From positions 56,768 to 120,767 of the forward strand of contig JAHEMM010000002.1 of assembly GCA_024643655.1 (NCBI GenBank): a DNA stretch of 64,000 nucleotides, written 5' to 3'. Both the position numbers and the translations under genes were made by a program. This stretch comes from Chitinophagaceae bacterium (lineage in GTDB: Bacteria; Bacteroidota; Bacteroidia; Chitinophagales; Chitinophagaceae). The notes below the pieces were generated by a model, which made no database searches, was not told the DNA's origin, and saw only the letters and a list, made by a program, of their open reading frames with translations. The stretch's first letter is position 1. Every line of letters begins with the position of its first letter. Below, one piece after another: positions 17,641-26,326 of the stretch.

Positions 17641-18576
17641 ATGAAAAAAAAGTACTCGCAAAATAAAATTCTCGTTGGTGTAGTATTGGCAATTTTAGCA
17701 ACGATTATCTGGTCAGGCAATTTTATTATAGCCAGAAGTGCAAAAGACACAATTCCACCTGTTTCATTAGCATTCTATCGTTGGCTCACAGCCACTCTTA
17801 TATTACTCCCTTTTACATGGCAATTATTTATTAAAGAATTTGGAATACTTAAAACCCATTTTTTTTATTTCCTTCTAGTGGCAGTAACCGGAGTTTCAAT
17901 GTTCAACACTTTTGTATACATAGCTGGCCATACTACAGAAGCTATTAACATGGCATTACTTGGAACAACTACCTCACCAATCATATCTGTAATTCTCGCA
18001 AGAATTTTTCTTAAAGAATTAATTCCAGGGACAAGAATAATTGGTATGTTGATTTGTATTGCAGGTATCTTATTATTACTTAGCAAGGGTGACCTAAACA
18101 TTTTGTTATCATTTTCATTTACAGAAGGAGATTGGTGGATGCTGGCGGCTGCATTTACATTTGCTATTTATAATGTATGTGCAAAAAAGAAACCAGCAGC
18201 GATGAGTTCTAAAAATTTTCTATTTACTGTTTTTCTTATTGGCACGATAATTCTGCTGCCTTTTTATCTTATTGAGTTAAATAATAAAGGATCTTTTGAA
18301 ATTAATGGTACCAACCTGATTGCTATACTCTATTTGGGCTTAGGAGCTTCAGTTATTTGTTTTTTATTATGGAATGAATCAATTGCAAACCTTGGTGCAG
18401 GCAGAGCATCATTATTTGGCAACCTTATACCTGTTTTTAGTAGTATTGAAGCAGTCCTCTTTTTGAATGAAAAAATTTCTATTACTCATTTGATTAGCTT
18501 TATATTAGTAGTGATTGGTTTATTGATTGCCAATTTGAACATAAAATCATTTATTCAGGCTTTAAATAAAAAATAA
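17641..18576 (+). CDS. EamA/DMT-family transporter
   Basis: A 311-residue drug/metabolite transporter with about ten transmembrane helices in two EamA repeats; the first repeat starts GVVLAILATIIWSGNFI and the typical FYRW motif follows. Such proteins export or import amino acids, nucleotides or other small metabolites; the substrate is not readable here. The start is the ATG at 17641; an in-frame TTG upstream lies inside the preceding gene. The stop codon TAA is directly followed, in the same frame, by the TTG that begins the next transporter. Confidence 0.9.
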   Translation: MKKKYSQNKILVGVVLAILATIIWSGNFIIARSAKDTIPPVSLAFYRWLTATLILLPFTWQLFIKEFGILKTHFFYFLLVAVTGVSMFNTFVYIAGHTTEAINMALLGTTTSPIISVILARIFLKELIPGTRIIGMLICIAGILLLLSKGDLNILLSFSFTEGDWWMLAAAFTFAIYNVCAKKKPAAMSSKNFLFTVFLIGTIILLPFYLIELNNKGSFEINGTNLIAILYLGLGASVICFLLWNESIANLGAGRASLFGNLIPVFSSIEAVLFLNEKISITHLISFILVVIGLLIANLNIKSFIQALNKK

Positions 18577-19761
18577 TTGTCGTACGTAATATCAAAGAGA
18601 ATTCTACCAATAATTGTAATCGCACAATTTGCAGGCACATCGCTTTGGTTTGTTGGTAATGCAGTTTTACCAGAATTAAAACAAACACTAGGTTTATCAC
18701 AATATGCTGTAAGTCATGTTACTTCAGCTGTAATGCTGGGTTTTATCGCTGGTACACTTGCTTTTGCCTTCTTCTCTTTAGCTGATCGTTATTCTCCTGT
18801 TAAGCTTTTCTTCATTTGTTCTTTATTAGGCGCCTTATCTAACTCTTCTGTAGCATGGTTAGCAAAAGACGCTTCATCATTATTTCTCTTGCGATTTATT
18901 ACTGGATTTTTTATAGCAGGTATTTATCCTGTTGGGATGAAGATTGCTGCCGACTGGTATGAAAAAGGCTTAGGGAAAGCCTTAGGATATTTATTAGGTG
19001 CTCTAATTCTTGGTACTGCGTTTCCTCATCTTTTAAAGAACAGAGATTTTGCATTACCATGGAAATCGGTTTTGTATTGTACATCTATTTTTGCAGCAAT
19101 TGGCGGAATGTTAATGATTTTATTTGTTGGTGACGGACCTTACCGCAAAAAATCAGGAGGCTTTCAGTGGAATGCTTTTGGTAAAATATTTTCATCTAAA
19201 AAATGGAGACAATCAGCTTATGGATATTTTGGACATATGTGGGAACTATATACTTTCTGGGGTTTCTTGCCAATTATACTTTTATTATATGCTTCAAAAA
19301 ATAAGGTTGATTTAAATATCCCGCTACTTTGTTTTCTTATAATTGGTATTGGAAGTATAAGTTCCATTATAGGCGGTTATCTTTCAAAAAATTGGGGTAG
19401 CGCAAAGGTGGGAATGACAGCATTATTTATTTCAGGTTTGTGTTGTATTCTTTCACCCTTCATTTATAATCTTCCGCCGCCATTTTTTCTTTCAATTCTT
19501 TTCATTTGGGGATTTACAGTTAGTCCAGACTCACCGCAATTTTCAACATTAGTAGCTCAATATGCACCAGATGGTTTAAAAGGAACTGCACTCACCATAT
19601 ATAACTCCATTGGATTCTTCATTTCTACGCTTAGCCTGATTATAATTGATAGAATATTTTATAGTGAAAGTTTTCTTGCGAAAGAAAACACAATGGGATT
19701 GCTTGGGCTTGGTGCATTATTTGGAATTCCTTCTTTAATAAAGCTTATACGTTCAAAATAA
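18577..19761 (+). CDS. MFS transporter
   Basis: A 394-residue major facilitator protein with about 12 hydrophobic segments, two six-helix halves and a DRYS motif in the loop after helix 2 (about residue 70). Residues SLWFVGNAVLPEL near the N-terminus fit the start of helix 1 in a common MFS subgroup. The only usable start is TTG at 18577, immediately after the TAA of the EamA gene in the same frame; no ATG or GTG occurs before helix 1. Re-initiation by the same ribosome is likely. Substrate unknown. Confidence 0.87.
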   Translation: MSYVISKRILPIIVIAQFAGTSLWFVGNAVLPELKQTLGLSQYAVSHVTSAVMLGFIAGTLAFAFFSLADRYSPVKLFFICSLLGALSNSSVAWLAKDASSLFLLRFITGFFIAGIYPVGMKIAADWYEKGLGKALGYLLGALILGTAFPHLLKNRDFALPWKSVLYCTSIFAAIGGMLMILFVGDGPYRKKSGGFQWNAFGKIFSSKKWRQSAYGYFGHMWELYTFWGFLPIILLLYASKNKVDLNIPLLCFLIIGIGSISSIIGGYLSKNWGSAKVGMTALFISGLCCILSPFIYNLPPPFFLSILFIWGFTVSPDSPQFSTLVAQYAPDGLKGTALTIYNSIGFFISTLSLIIIDRIFYSESFLAKENTMGLLGLGALFGIPSLIKLIRSK

Positions 19762-19788
19762 AAAGTGCCAGATAATCAAATCTGGCAC
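19757..19788 (-). terminator. Intrinsic terminator of the DUF2846-like gene
   Basis: GTGCCAGAT (19765-19773) pairs with ATCTGGCAC (19780-19788) over a 6-nt loop. On the minus strand the stem is followed by TTTTTAT, which suits the gene at 19816-20259. The plus-strand side has only a poor T-tract, though the stem may also stop the MFS transcript. Confidence 0.75.
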
Positions 19789-19815
19789 CATTTAAGTATG
19801 TCAACATATAGTTTT

Positions 19816-20259
19816 CTAATCCAGACTTTCCTGACAATTATCTAACTTCATTTTCTCCATCTGTTTGGCAGCGCTATTCTTAGTTACTTCTACCATCTCC
19901 ATTCTTACCCTGGTAATACTTTGTTTAACGTTACATGCTACATAATAAGTTCCTCCTGCTTCTGCATCAATTTCTATTTCAGTTTCCTTTTTAAAAAGTC
20001 CGGCACCTCCGACCTTTGTGCTGATAGTATGTTTTCCAGGGGTAACTGTAAGCCGCATGTATTTGTTATTACTTAGTTTACATTTTTTTTCATCATCAAG
20101 AAATACTGCCCAGTTTGCACCAGCAGCGCCCCATTGTCCAACTCTATAAATATAAATGTAAGTAGTATCGCCATCAGGAGTCTGAACCCTTGCATTGGCA
20201 TCAACACCTGATAAAGAGCCAATAAGAGTAATTAATGAAGCAAATAGAAACTTTCGCAT
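19816..20259 (-). CDS. DUF2846-like secreted protein
   Basis: A 147-residue protein with a signal peptide (cleavage near DANA, about residue 22). The mature part fits the DUF2846 fold, small beta proteins on the cell envelope: a TYIYIYRVG strand, NWAVFLDDEKKCKL, and the VTPGKHTIS turn are in the expected order. Function of the family is unknown. Monocistronic, with a -7 box 13 nt upstream of the start and a strong terminator behind it. Confidence 0.75.
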   Translation of the reverse strand: MRKFLFASLITLIGSLSGVDANARVQTPDGDTTYIYIYRVGQWGAAGANWAVFLDDEKKCKLSNNKYMRLTVTPGKHTISTKVGGAGLFKKETEIEIDAEAGGTYYVACNVKQSITRVRMEMVEVTKNSAAKQMEKMKLDNCQESLD

Positions 20260-20272
20260 AAAATATTTTTCT

Positions 20273-20280
20273 CAAATATA
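20273..20280 (-). promoter_or_regulatory. -7 promoter box of the DUF2846-like gene
   Basis: Minus-strand TATATTTG, a perfect TAnnTTTG, 13 nt before the ATG; the leader would be very short. Confidence 0.5.
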
Positions 20281-20408
20281 ATCTGAAAAGTAAATCGAAA
20301 ATTCCTCTTTTGCTATCAAATTAAAAAAAATATTAACATTTCTTAAATAGGTATTTGTGCAAGTTGCACGGCATTTGCTTCGTTAATAACAGGTGTGAAC
20401 AACATTAG

Positions 20409-20440
20409 TTTGCATGCCAGAACACCAAAATGTAAATTTG
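20409..20440 (+). promoter_or_regulatory. Complete Bacteroidota promoter of the TonB-like gene
   Basis: TTTG at 20409-20412, a 20-bp spacer, and TAAATTTG at 20433-20440 form a full -33/-7 promoter. Transcription should begin near 20446-20449, which excludes the ATG at 20442 and supports the ATG at 20460 as the start. Confidence 0.8.
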
Positions 20441-20459
20441 TATGAATAATTATTACACT

Positions 20460-21320
20460 ATGTCGCAATCGCTTGATGTAAAGAATCGTACACAAGCAAC
20501 TTTAATAACGGTTGGATTTGCCGTTTCTGCAATACTGCTGATGTTTCTTCTTAAATGGAAGCTACCGGAGTTTGTAAAAACTATATATGAACCCGGAATT
20601 GAAGTTGAACTTAATTTGCCAGATGAACCAGAGTTATTAGCTGATGGCGGTGGCGGTGGTGGAAATCCGGTTCAAGCAACAGGAGCACCAGGCATTGCCC
20701 CTTACACACCTCCGGCACCTGGCGAAAATCAGGATTCAAAAGATATTGAAGAAAATAATGATCTAAGTAGTCCGGCTGTAACAAGACCTGTTGTATCAAA
20801 GCCAAAAGCTACAACTATAACAAATACATCAGTTGCGAAAACACCGCCTCAACCTGTAGTTGAAGTACCTGCTCCTAAAATACCAAAAGCAGTGCTTGGA
20901 AAAACAACAACAGGAACTGGAAAAGGTGGAGGATCAGCGGACGATTATGACAGAGCTGGTGGAAGTGGAACTGGTAGCGGTGTTGGAAACGGATCTGGTA
21001 CTGGTGGCGGAAGTGGAACTGGAAATGGTGGTGGAAACGGATCCGGATCAGGTAGTGGAAGCGGACCAAAAGTAATGGGTGGTGATCGAAAAATTATTCG
21101 TCATTATTCTTTTCAAGGAGAATTGGAAAAAGCAACTATTTACGCTAATGTAAGTGTTTCACCAGAAGGTAATGGACGATTTGTTAGCATTGCAAGAGGT
21201 TCATCCAGTAGCAATAACGCTTATAAAACTGCAATTATGCAATACCTTCAGAATATAAGATTTGACAAATCAGACCATGAATCAATGGTAACAGTCCGAT
21301 TTAATTTTGAAGTAAACTAA
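20460..21320 (+). CDS. TonB-like energy transducer
   Basis: A 286-residue protein with one N-terminal membrane helix (about 14-33), a long Pro/Gly/Ser-rich periplasmic linker and a C-terminal TonB-type domain of about 75 residues (starting at KVMGGDRKI). It would pass proton-motive force from ExbB/ExbD to outer-membrane receptors, or act in the related Tol/gliding role. The linker has a Gly/Ser/Thr low-complexity tract. ExbB/ExbD genes are not in this window upstream. The start is ATG 20460 (MSQSLDVKN), because the promoter places transcription downstream of the ATG at 20442. The next gene, folC, has its own promoter. Confidence 0.82.
   Translation: MSQSLDVKNRTQATLITVGFAVSAILLMFLLKWKLPEFVKTIYEPGIEVELNLPDEPELLADGGGGGGNPVQATGAPGIAPYTPPAPGENQDSKDIEENNDLSSPAVTRPVVSKPKATTITNTSVAKTPPQPVVEVPAPKIPKAVLGKTTTGTGKGGGSADDYDRAGGSGTGSGVGNGSGTGGGSGTGNGGGNGSGSGSGSGPKVMGGDRKIIRHYSFQGELEKATIYANVSVSPEGNGRFVSIARGSSSSNNAYKTAIMQYLQNIRFDKSDHESMVTVRFNFEVN
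20953..21068 (+). repeat. Low-complexity Gly/Ser coding tract
   Basis: Imperfect tandem units of GGNGGN/GGAAGTGGAACTGG type encode a Gly/Ser/Thr-rich linker inside the TonB-like protein. The two units GGTGGAAGTGGAACTGG and GGCGGAAGTGGAACTGG are nearly identical. Such tracts change length easily. Confidence 0.7.
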
Positions 21321-21342
21321 AAAGAATTCAACTAATTAATAT

Positions 21343-21385
21343 AGGGATGCTTTGCTAAAACCATTGCATCCCTTTCTTATTTTTG
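21343..21385 (+). terminator. Terminator of the TonB-like gene overlapping the folC promoter
   Basis: AGGGATGC (21343-21350) pairs with GCATCCCT (21366-21373) over a 15-nt loop, followed by a T-rich run. The same stretch holds the folC promoter: TTTG (21351-21354) in the loop and TATTTTTG (21378-21385) in the T-run, spacer 23 bp. Confidence 0.6.
21351..21385 (+). promoter_or_regulatory. folC promoter (-33 TTTG, -7 TATTTTTG)
   Basis: TTTG at 21351-21354 and TATTTTTG at 21378-21385 with a 23-bp spacer. The ATG at 21392 lies at or very near the predicted transcript start, so the mRNA would have almost no leader. Confidence 0.55.
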
Positions 21386-21391
21386 TACTCC

Positions 21392-22762
21392 ATGGATTAC
21401 AAAGAAACGCTGGAATATTTATTTAGCCGATTACCTATGTTCAGTAGAATTGGTGCGGCAGCTTATAAAGCTGATCTCACTAATACAATTGAACTCTGCA
21501 AATCTCTGGGCAATCCGCATCAACAAATCAAAACAGTTCATATTGCAGGCACGAATGGTAAAGGATCAGTTAGCCATATGCTTGCAGCCATATTTCAATC
21601 CGCAGGTTACAAAACAGGTTTATATACTTCTCCTCATTTAAAAGATTTCAGGGAAAGAATTAAGATTGATGGGAACATGGTAAGTGAAGATTTTGTTATT
21701 GACTTTACAAAAAAAATAAACCCACTTATTGAACAATTGAGTCCAAGCTTTTTTGAAATTACTGTAGCCATGGCTTTCGACTATTTTGCTCAGGAAAAAG
21801 TAGATATTGCTATCGTTGAAACCGGGATGGGTGGACGATTGGATAGTACCAATATTATAACTCCCGAAATTTCAGTTATAACAAATATTGGTTTTGACCA
21901 TATGCAATTCCTTGGTGATACAATTGAAAAAATTGCTTTTGAAAAAGCTGGCATAATCAAAGCCGAAATCCCAACGATAATTGGTGAGATTACTCAGGAA
22001 ACAAAACCTGTTTTTGAAAAAGTAGCAATAACGAAAAAGTCGAATTTATCTTTTGCATCAGAAAAATTTCAAATAGAGGGAATGCATTGGTATAACAATC
22101 AATTTCACCTAACTGTATTTGAAAAAGAAAGCAGCAAATCTGAAACTTACCAACTTGATTTGACAGGCATCTATCAAAGTAAAAACTTATTAACTGTATT
22201 AACTTCTTGCAACATATTAAAAGAAAAAGGTTGGCTGATTAAAGATCAACACATCAAGGATGGATTACAAAATGTTAAAAAACTAACAGGTCTTTTCGGT
22301 CGCTGGGATGTTGTTCTTACAAATCCAACAATTGTGTTAGATGTAGCACATAATGCTGAAGGGATACAACAACTCTTACAACAAATTGAATTCACTCCAC
22401 ACAAACAACTTCATTTAATCTTAGGGATGGCAAAAGATAAAGACTATGATGAAGTGTTAAAAATATTACCAAAAAATGCAATTTATTATTTTACAAAAGC
22501 AGAAATTCCAAGAGCTTTACCCGAAGAAGAATTAACAGCAAAAGCAGCTTCATATAACCTGCAAGGAAAGTCTTTTATGAATGTAAATGCTGCCTTGTAT
22601 TCAGCTTCTACTAAAGCTGATAATGATGATCTTATTATTGTTTGCGGAAGTGTATTTTTAATTGGAGAAATAAGTTTGCAAAGTATTAAAGCTATCTGGG
22701 GAAAAGAAGGCGATGGGTCATCTGCTTTCCAACTATTTGAATTACTGGATTTTTTCGTTTAA
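21392..22762 (+). CDS. folC: Folylpolyglutamate / dihydrofolate synthase
   Basis: A 456-residue Mur-ligase-type enzyme that adds glutamate to dihydropteroate and to folates, using ATP. The P-loop is HIAGTNGKGSVSHM (near residue 50), followed by the omega-loop region YTSPHLKDFRERI and the GMGGRLDSTN block, all diagnostic for FolC. The C-terminal domain starts near residue 295 with GRWDV and includes VLDVAHNAEG. The start is the ATG at 21392; an in-frame TTG at 21383 falls inside the -7 box. It follows the TonB-like gene with its own promoter. Confidence 0.95.
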   Translation: MDYKETLEYLFSRLPMFSRIGAAAYKADLTNTIELCKSLGNPHQQIKTVHIAGTNGKGSVSHMLAAIFQSAGYKTGLYTSPHLKDFRERIKIDGNMVSEDFVIDFTKKINPLIEQLSPSFFEITVAMAFDYFAQEKVDIAIVETGMGGRLDSTNIITPEISVITNIGFDHMQFLGDTIEKIAFEKAGIIKAEIPTIIGEITQETKPVFEKVAITKKSNLSFASEKFQIEGMHWYNNQFHLTVFEKESSKSETYQLDLTGIYQSKNLLTVLTSCNILKEKGWLIKDQHIKDGLQNVKKLTGLFGRWDVVLTNPTIVLDVAHNAEGIQQLLQQIEFTPHKQLHLILGMAKDKDYDEVLKILPKNAIYYFTKAEIPRALPEEELTAKAASYNLQGKSFMNVNAALYSASTKADNDDLIIVCGSVFLIGEISLQSIKAIWGKEGDGSSAFQLFELLDFFV

Positions 22763-22772
22763 TCTATCCGCA

Positions 22773-23330
22773 TCATATTTGGATGTAACCTAATTCCATT
22801 AAAGCATACAAAATACAACTAACATGCATTGCCTGAACAATCTTATTCTCTTTTAGTAACAGCTTCAATTCTTCAATCGTTAACAGCACTATCTCTATTT
22901 CTTCATTTTCATCCAGCTGCTGCTCTGTAATTTTCGTACCACCAGTGGCAAGAAACATATGCAAAAGGTTGCTGTTTGTAGAGGGATTGGGAGAAATTTT
23001 TCCTAGATACTTATAATCAGAAAAGGCATACCCCGTTTCTTCCAATAGTTCTCTTGCCACTGCTTCTTTGAAATTATTATCCGAATCATCTACACATCCT
23101 CCTGGAATCTCAATACAGTTTTCGCCCAAAGCATGGCGATACTGACGAACCATAACTACTTTACCTTCTTCCGTTATAGGCACCGCTCCTACCCAAGTAG
23201 GGAAATCATACACATAATAAGGATCAACAATTTTTCCTTGAGGTGTTTCACAAACTTCTTTACGAACTTTAAACCAGCGATCGTTAAAAAGTTTTTTGGA
23301 AGAAAGAGTTCTCCATTTAAGGTCTGCCAT
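22773..23330 (-). CDS. Nudix hydrolase (ADP-sugar pyrophosphatase-like)
   Basis: A 185-residue Nudix protein of the ADP-ribose/ADP-sugar pyrophosphatase type; these split NDP-sugars such as ADP-ribose. The second half of the Nudix box is canonical (RELLEETGY), but the first half, PGGCVDDSDNNFKEAVA, is one residue longer than usual and lacks the first consensus Glu, with acidic Asp nearby. The N-terminal strand YDFPTWVGAVPIT and VRQYRHA fit the family. It is the last gene of a five-gene minus-strand run starting with fbp. Confidence 0.85.
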   Translation of the reverse strand: MADLKWRTLSSKKLFNDRWFKVRKEVCETPQGKIVDPYYVYDFPTWVGAVPITEEGKVVMVRQYRHALGENCIEIPGGCVDDSDNNFKEAVARELLEETGYAFSDYKYLGKISPNPSTNSNLLHMFLATGGTKITEQQLDENEEIEIVLLTIEELKLLLKENKIVQAMHVSCILYALMELGYIQI

Positions 23331-23363
23331 AAATTAATCTATACTATTAATAAGTACATTATA

Positions 23364-23903
23364 TCACCAACTCATTCTTTCTCGTAAAGCGGTAATATGT
23401 GCCACATGATGTTTACAGTGCCAGGCATACATCCCTAATAAAAACCAAAGCCGCATGGTCTTTTTATGTTCCGGATGAAAAACAGTACGATTGTTCCATT
23501 CATCATCCGTTACATACTTTAATGCTTCAAACCAACGGGCATGCAAAGCATGCAATAGTGTTGTAGAAATATTTATCGGAAGCTTCCTTACATCATTCAT
23601 TTCAGCCCATTGCTTTTCATCATACGTTTTAATAGTAGGGTTTTCTTCTGTTAATGCTACTTTAAATCTGCAATAGGCGTTCATATGACTATCTGCAATA
23701 TGATGTACTAATTGATGCACTGTCCATCCGCCTTCCCGATACGGTGTATATAATTGTTTTTCATCAAGATTTAATATTGCGTTCTCAAGATGTATCGGTA
23801 AAAACTTTATTTCAGCAAGCCATTCCACTTTTTGTTCAATTGAAAATGGTTTGGGTTCATATTCGCCAATCGGATAACGAGGGTCAATTACAACTGCGGA
23901 CAT
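23364..23903 (-). CDS. YfiT-type bacillithiol transferase (DinB superfamily)
   Basis: A 179-residue four-helix-bundle protein of the YfiT/BstA group, which transfers bacillithiol to electrophiles such as antibiotics. The metal-binding His residues of the family are present: HQLVHHIADSH (about residues 63-73) and the late pair WHCKHHVAH (about 161-169). The N-terminus DPRYPIGEYEP is the hallmark of this family. It fits the presence of bshB1 and bshC elsewhere in the window. It lies in a run fbp, ABC ATPase, FKBP, YfiT, Nudix. Confidence 0.9.
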   Translation of the reverse strand: MSAVVIDPRYPIGEYEPKPFSIEQKVEWLAEIKFLPIHLENAILNLDEKQLYTPYREGGWTVHQLVHHIADSHMNAYCRFKVALTEENPTIKTYDEKQWAEMNDVRKLPINISTTLLHALHARWFEALKYVTDDEWNNRTVFHPEHKKTMRLWFLLGMYAWHCKHHVAHITALRERMSW

Positions 23904-23913
23904 AAGAATATTT

Positions 23914-24351
23914 TTATTTAACTATTTCTAAAAGTTCTACTTCAAATATCAAAGTAGCACCTCCCGGTATATCACTTCCAGCGCCTCTGTCGCCATATGC
24001 AAGATCAGAAGGAATCCATAATCGCCAATGGCTTCCTTCTTTCATCATAGGCAATGCAATTTGCCAACCTTTAATTAAAGCTTTTAATGGAGCAGAAAAA
24101 GGCTGACCTCTTTTAAAGGAATTGTCAAATTCTTTACCGTCCAGTAATGTTCCTTTATAATGTGCTTTTACGGTTGCATTTACATCGGGATATTCACCTG
24201 ATCCTTCTTTGATCACTAAATATTGTATCCCTTCAGGAATTTCTACAATTCCTTCTAATGATTTATTAGTTTCTAAAAAGGCAGCTCCTGCTTTTTTCTG
24301 TGCTTCAATTTTGTCTGACATATATTGTTTTAATTTATTTTGAATACTCAT
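23914..24351 (-). CDS. FKBP-type peptidyl-prolyl isomerase
   Basis: A 145-residue cytosolic FKBP (no signal peptide), a proline isomerase that aids protein folding. The FKBP core begins at about residue 45; VKAHYKGTLLDGKEFDNS and PSDLAYGDRGAG are family signatures, ending in VELLEIVK. The N-terminal 40 residues are charged and helical. It lies between an ABC ATPase (36 bp upstream) and the YfiT-type gene (10 bp downstream). Confidence 0.93.
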   Translation of the reverse strand: MSIQNKLKQYMSDKIEAQKKAGAAFLETNKSLEGIVEIPEGIQYLVIKEGSGEYPDVNATVKAHYKGTLLDGKEFDNSFKRGQPFSAPLKALIKGWQIALPMMKEGSHWRLWIPSDLAYGDRGAGSDIPGGATLIFEVELLEIVK

Positions 24352-24387
24352 CCGATAATAGCTACTATTAAACTTTAAAAAATACTT

Positions 24388-25149
24388 TTAGGCTTCTCTC
24401 AGTGAATGGCCAGTTAAACCTATAAATACATCTTCAAGGTTTGCTAGTTTCATTTCTTTCTTACGATCAAAACCTGAAGCGATTAAATTATCAATTAATT
24501 GATCTGGCGTATCCAACGCAATAATATTTCCATCATCAATTATCGCTACTCTGTCACATAGATATTCCGCCTCATCCATATAATGGGTCGTAATGATGAC
24601 TGTTGTTCCTCTTTCTCTTATTTTTTTTATTAACTCCCAAAGATTTCTTCTTGCCTGAGGATCTAAACCAGTAGTCGGTTCGTCGAGAAAAATTACTCTT
24701 GGCGTATTAATTAATGTAGTGGCCACTGAGAAGCGTTGTTTTTGTCCGCCACTTAATTCTTTCACTTTTGCTTTGGCTTTGTCTTGCAAGTTAACCATGT
24801 CCAGCAATTCCATCGGATCAACTTTTCTATTATATAATCCGCAGAATAAATCGATTAACTGTATTAGATTCAACCCTGGGTAATAACCACTCGTTTGTAA
24901 CTGAACACCTATTATTTTTTTTATTCCACCTGGTGAAGCATCAAGATCTAATCCATCCACAATAACTTTACCACTTGTTTTTATACGCAATGTTTCAATT
25001 ATTTCCAATGTAGTAGACTTACCTGCGCCATTTGGACCTAATAACCCAAATATTTCACCTTCAACTACATCAAATGATATTCCTTTTACTGCTTTAAAAC
25101 TGCCATAGTTTTTAACAAGATCCTTTACAGAAATAATTATTTTTTTCAT
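24388..25149 (-). CDS. ABC transporter ATP-binding protein
   Basis: A 253-residue ATPase of the DrrA/NatA-like group that powers export. Walker A GPNGAGKST (about 37-45), the signature LSGGQKQR, Walker B IFLDEPTTGLDP and the H-loop TTHYMDE are all intact. No permease gene adjoins it, so its membrane partner lies elsewhere. It follows fbp by 9 bp and is likely transcribed with it. Substrate unknown. Confidence 0.93.
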   Translation of the reverse strand: MKKIIISVKDLVKNYGSFKAVKGISFDVVEGEIFGLLGPNGAGKSTTLEIIETLRIKTSGKVIVDGLDLDASPGGIKKIIGVQLQTSGYYPGLNLIQLIDLFCGLYNRKVDPMELLDMVNLQDKAKAKVKELSGGQKQRFSVATTLINTPRVIFLDEPTTGLDPQARRNLWELIKKIRERGTTVIITTHYMDEAEYLCDRVAIIDDGNIIALDTPDQLIDNLIASGFDRKKEMKLANLEDVFIGLTGHSLREA

Positions 25150-25158
25150 TCAAAAAAA

Positions 25159-26166
25159 TTAATCGAGATAAGTTTCTAATTCTTCCATCATTTCCTTGCT
25201 ACCAATAAACATTGGTGTACGCTGATGTAATTCAGTAGGTATTATATCCAGAATTCGTTGTTTCCCATCAGTTGCTTTACCACCTGCTACTGCCATTATA
25301 AAAGCAAATGGATTACACTCATATAATAGACGAAGCTTTCCTTCGGGCCTCTCTATTGTTCCTGGATACATAAATATACCACCCTTGATCAGATTACGAT
25401 GTACATCAGAAACCATACTACCTATATACCGCTGGGTATAAGGGCCTCCATTGGTTTTATCTTTTTTCTGACAAGTAGTTATATATTTTTTTACACCTTC
25501 TTCATACTGGAAAAAATTTCCATGATTAACAGAATATATCTTTCCTGTATCTGGACATTTGAGGTTAGGATGACTTAACTCCCATTCACCTATTGCCGGA
25601 TCTAAAGTAAAACCATTCACCCCCCTTCTGGTAGCGTAAACCAACATAGTAGAAGATCCATAAACAACATAACCAGCAGCTACTTGTTGATTTCCCGGTT
25701 GTAAAAAATCCTCTTCTTTTACAACCGTACCAATTGGAGTTATTCTTTTATAAACAGAAAAAATAGTCCCAATTGAAACATTAACATCAATATTCGCACT
25801 ACCATCAAGTGGATCATACAAACAAACATATTTCGAATTAACACTCTTTGCATCTTCAAAAGCCACAAATTCATCCAACTCTTCACTTGCTATACCAGCA
25901 CAACTTATTCCATGTCTTAGAATACCAGTAAATTGATCATTTGCATAAATATCCAATTTTTTAACTTCTTCTCCCTGAACATTAATAGTCCCATAATCAC
26001 CAAGTATATCTACCAATCCTGCCTTATTAACTTCTACATTTACTCTTTTTGCAGCTAATCCTATATTCCTTAGCAAATTTGACAGTTCTCCAGTAGCATG
26101 AGGGAAGTCTCTAAGCTGTTGAATGGTAAATTCATCTAGTGTCTGTACTTTCCTGTTAATATTCAT
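25159..26166 (-). CDS. fbp: Fructose-1,6-bisphosphatase class I
   Basis: Gluconeogenic phosphatase (335 aa) hydrolysing fructose-1,6-bisphosphate. The metal site [13 protein letters not shown] and the substrate site near [11 protein letters not shown] and [12 protein letters not shown] are intact; [20 protein letters not shown] is a typical N-terminus. I set the start at the ATG at 26164-26166 ([10 protein letters not shown]), since 27 upstream in-frame residues have no family match and a -7 box lies between. First gene of a minus-strand run of five. Confidence 0.95.
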   Translation of the reverse strand: MNINRKVQTLDEFTIQQLRDFPHATGELSNLLRNIGLAAKRVNVEVNKAGLVDILGDYGTINVQGEEVKKLDIYANDQFTGILRHGISCAGIASEELDEFVAFEDAKSVNSKYVCLYDPLDGSANIDVNVSIGTIFSVYKRITPIGTVVKEEDFLQPGNQQVAAGYVVYGSSTMLVYATRRGVNGFTLDPAIGEWELSHPNLKCPDTGKIYSVNHGNFFQYEEGVKKYITTCQKKDKTNGGPYTQRYIGSMVSDVHRNLIKGGIFMYPGTIERPEGKLRLLYECNPFAFIMAVAGGKATDGKQRILDIIPTELHQRTPMFIGSKEMMEELETYLD

Positions 26167-26188
26167 TTTTGAAAGATTTAGATATTGA

Positions 26189-26196
26189 CAAAAGTA
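26189..26196 (-). promoter_or_regulatory. -7 promoter box of fbp
   Basis: Minus-strand TACTTTTG fits TAnnTTTG, 22 nt before the chosen fbp start; it supports that start over the longer frame and may serve the whole fbp-to-Nudix run. Confidence 0.55.
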
Positions 26197-26326
26197 AGGG
26201 ATTGGATGATAGTTTAAAAAGCCTCTATCAAAGATATACTCATGCAAGAAAATCTAAAAAACCCGGCATTTTAGCGACATTTGCAGACTTATTGATTGGC
26301 AGACAATAAAATCGATAATTTATAGC

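Noticed and set aside
18560-18600. EamA and MFS genes as one gene broken by a nonsense change
   Set aside because: The two halves belong to different transporter families and each is full length.
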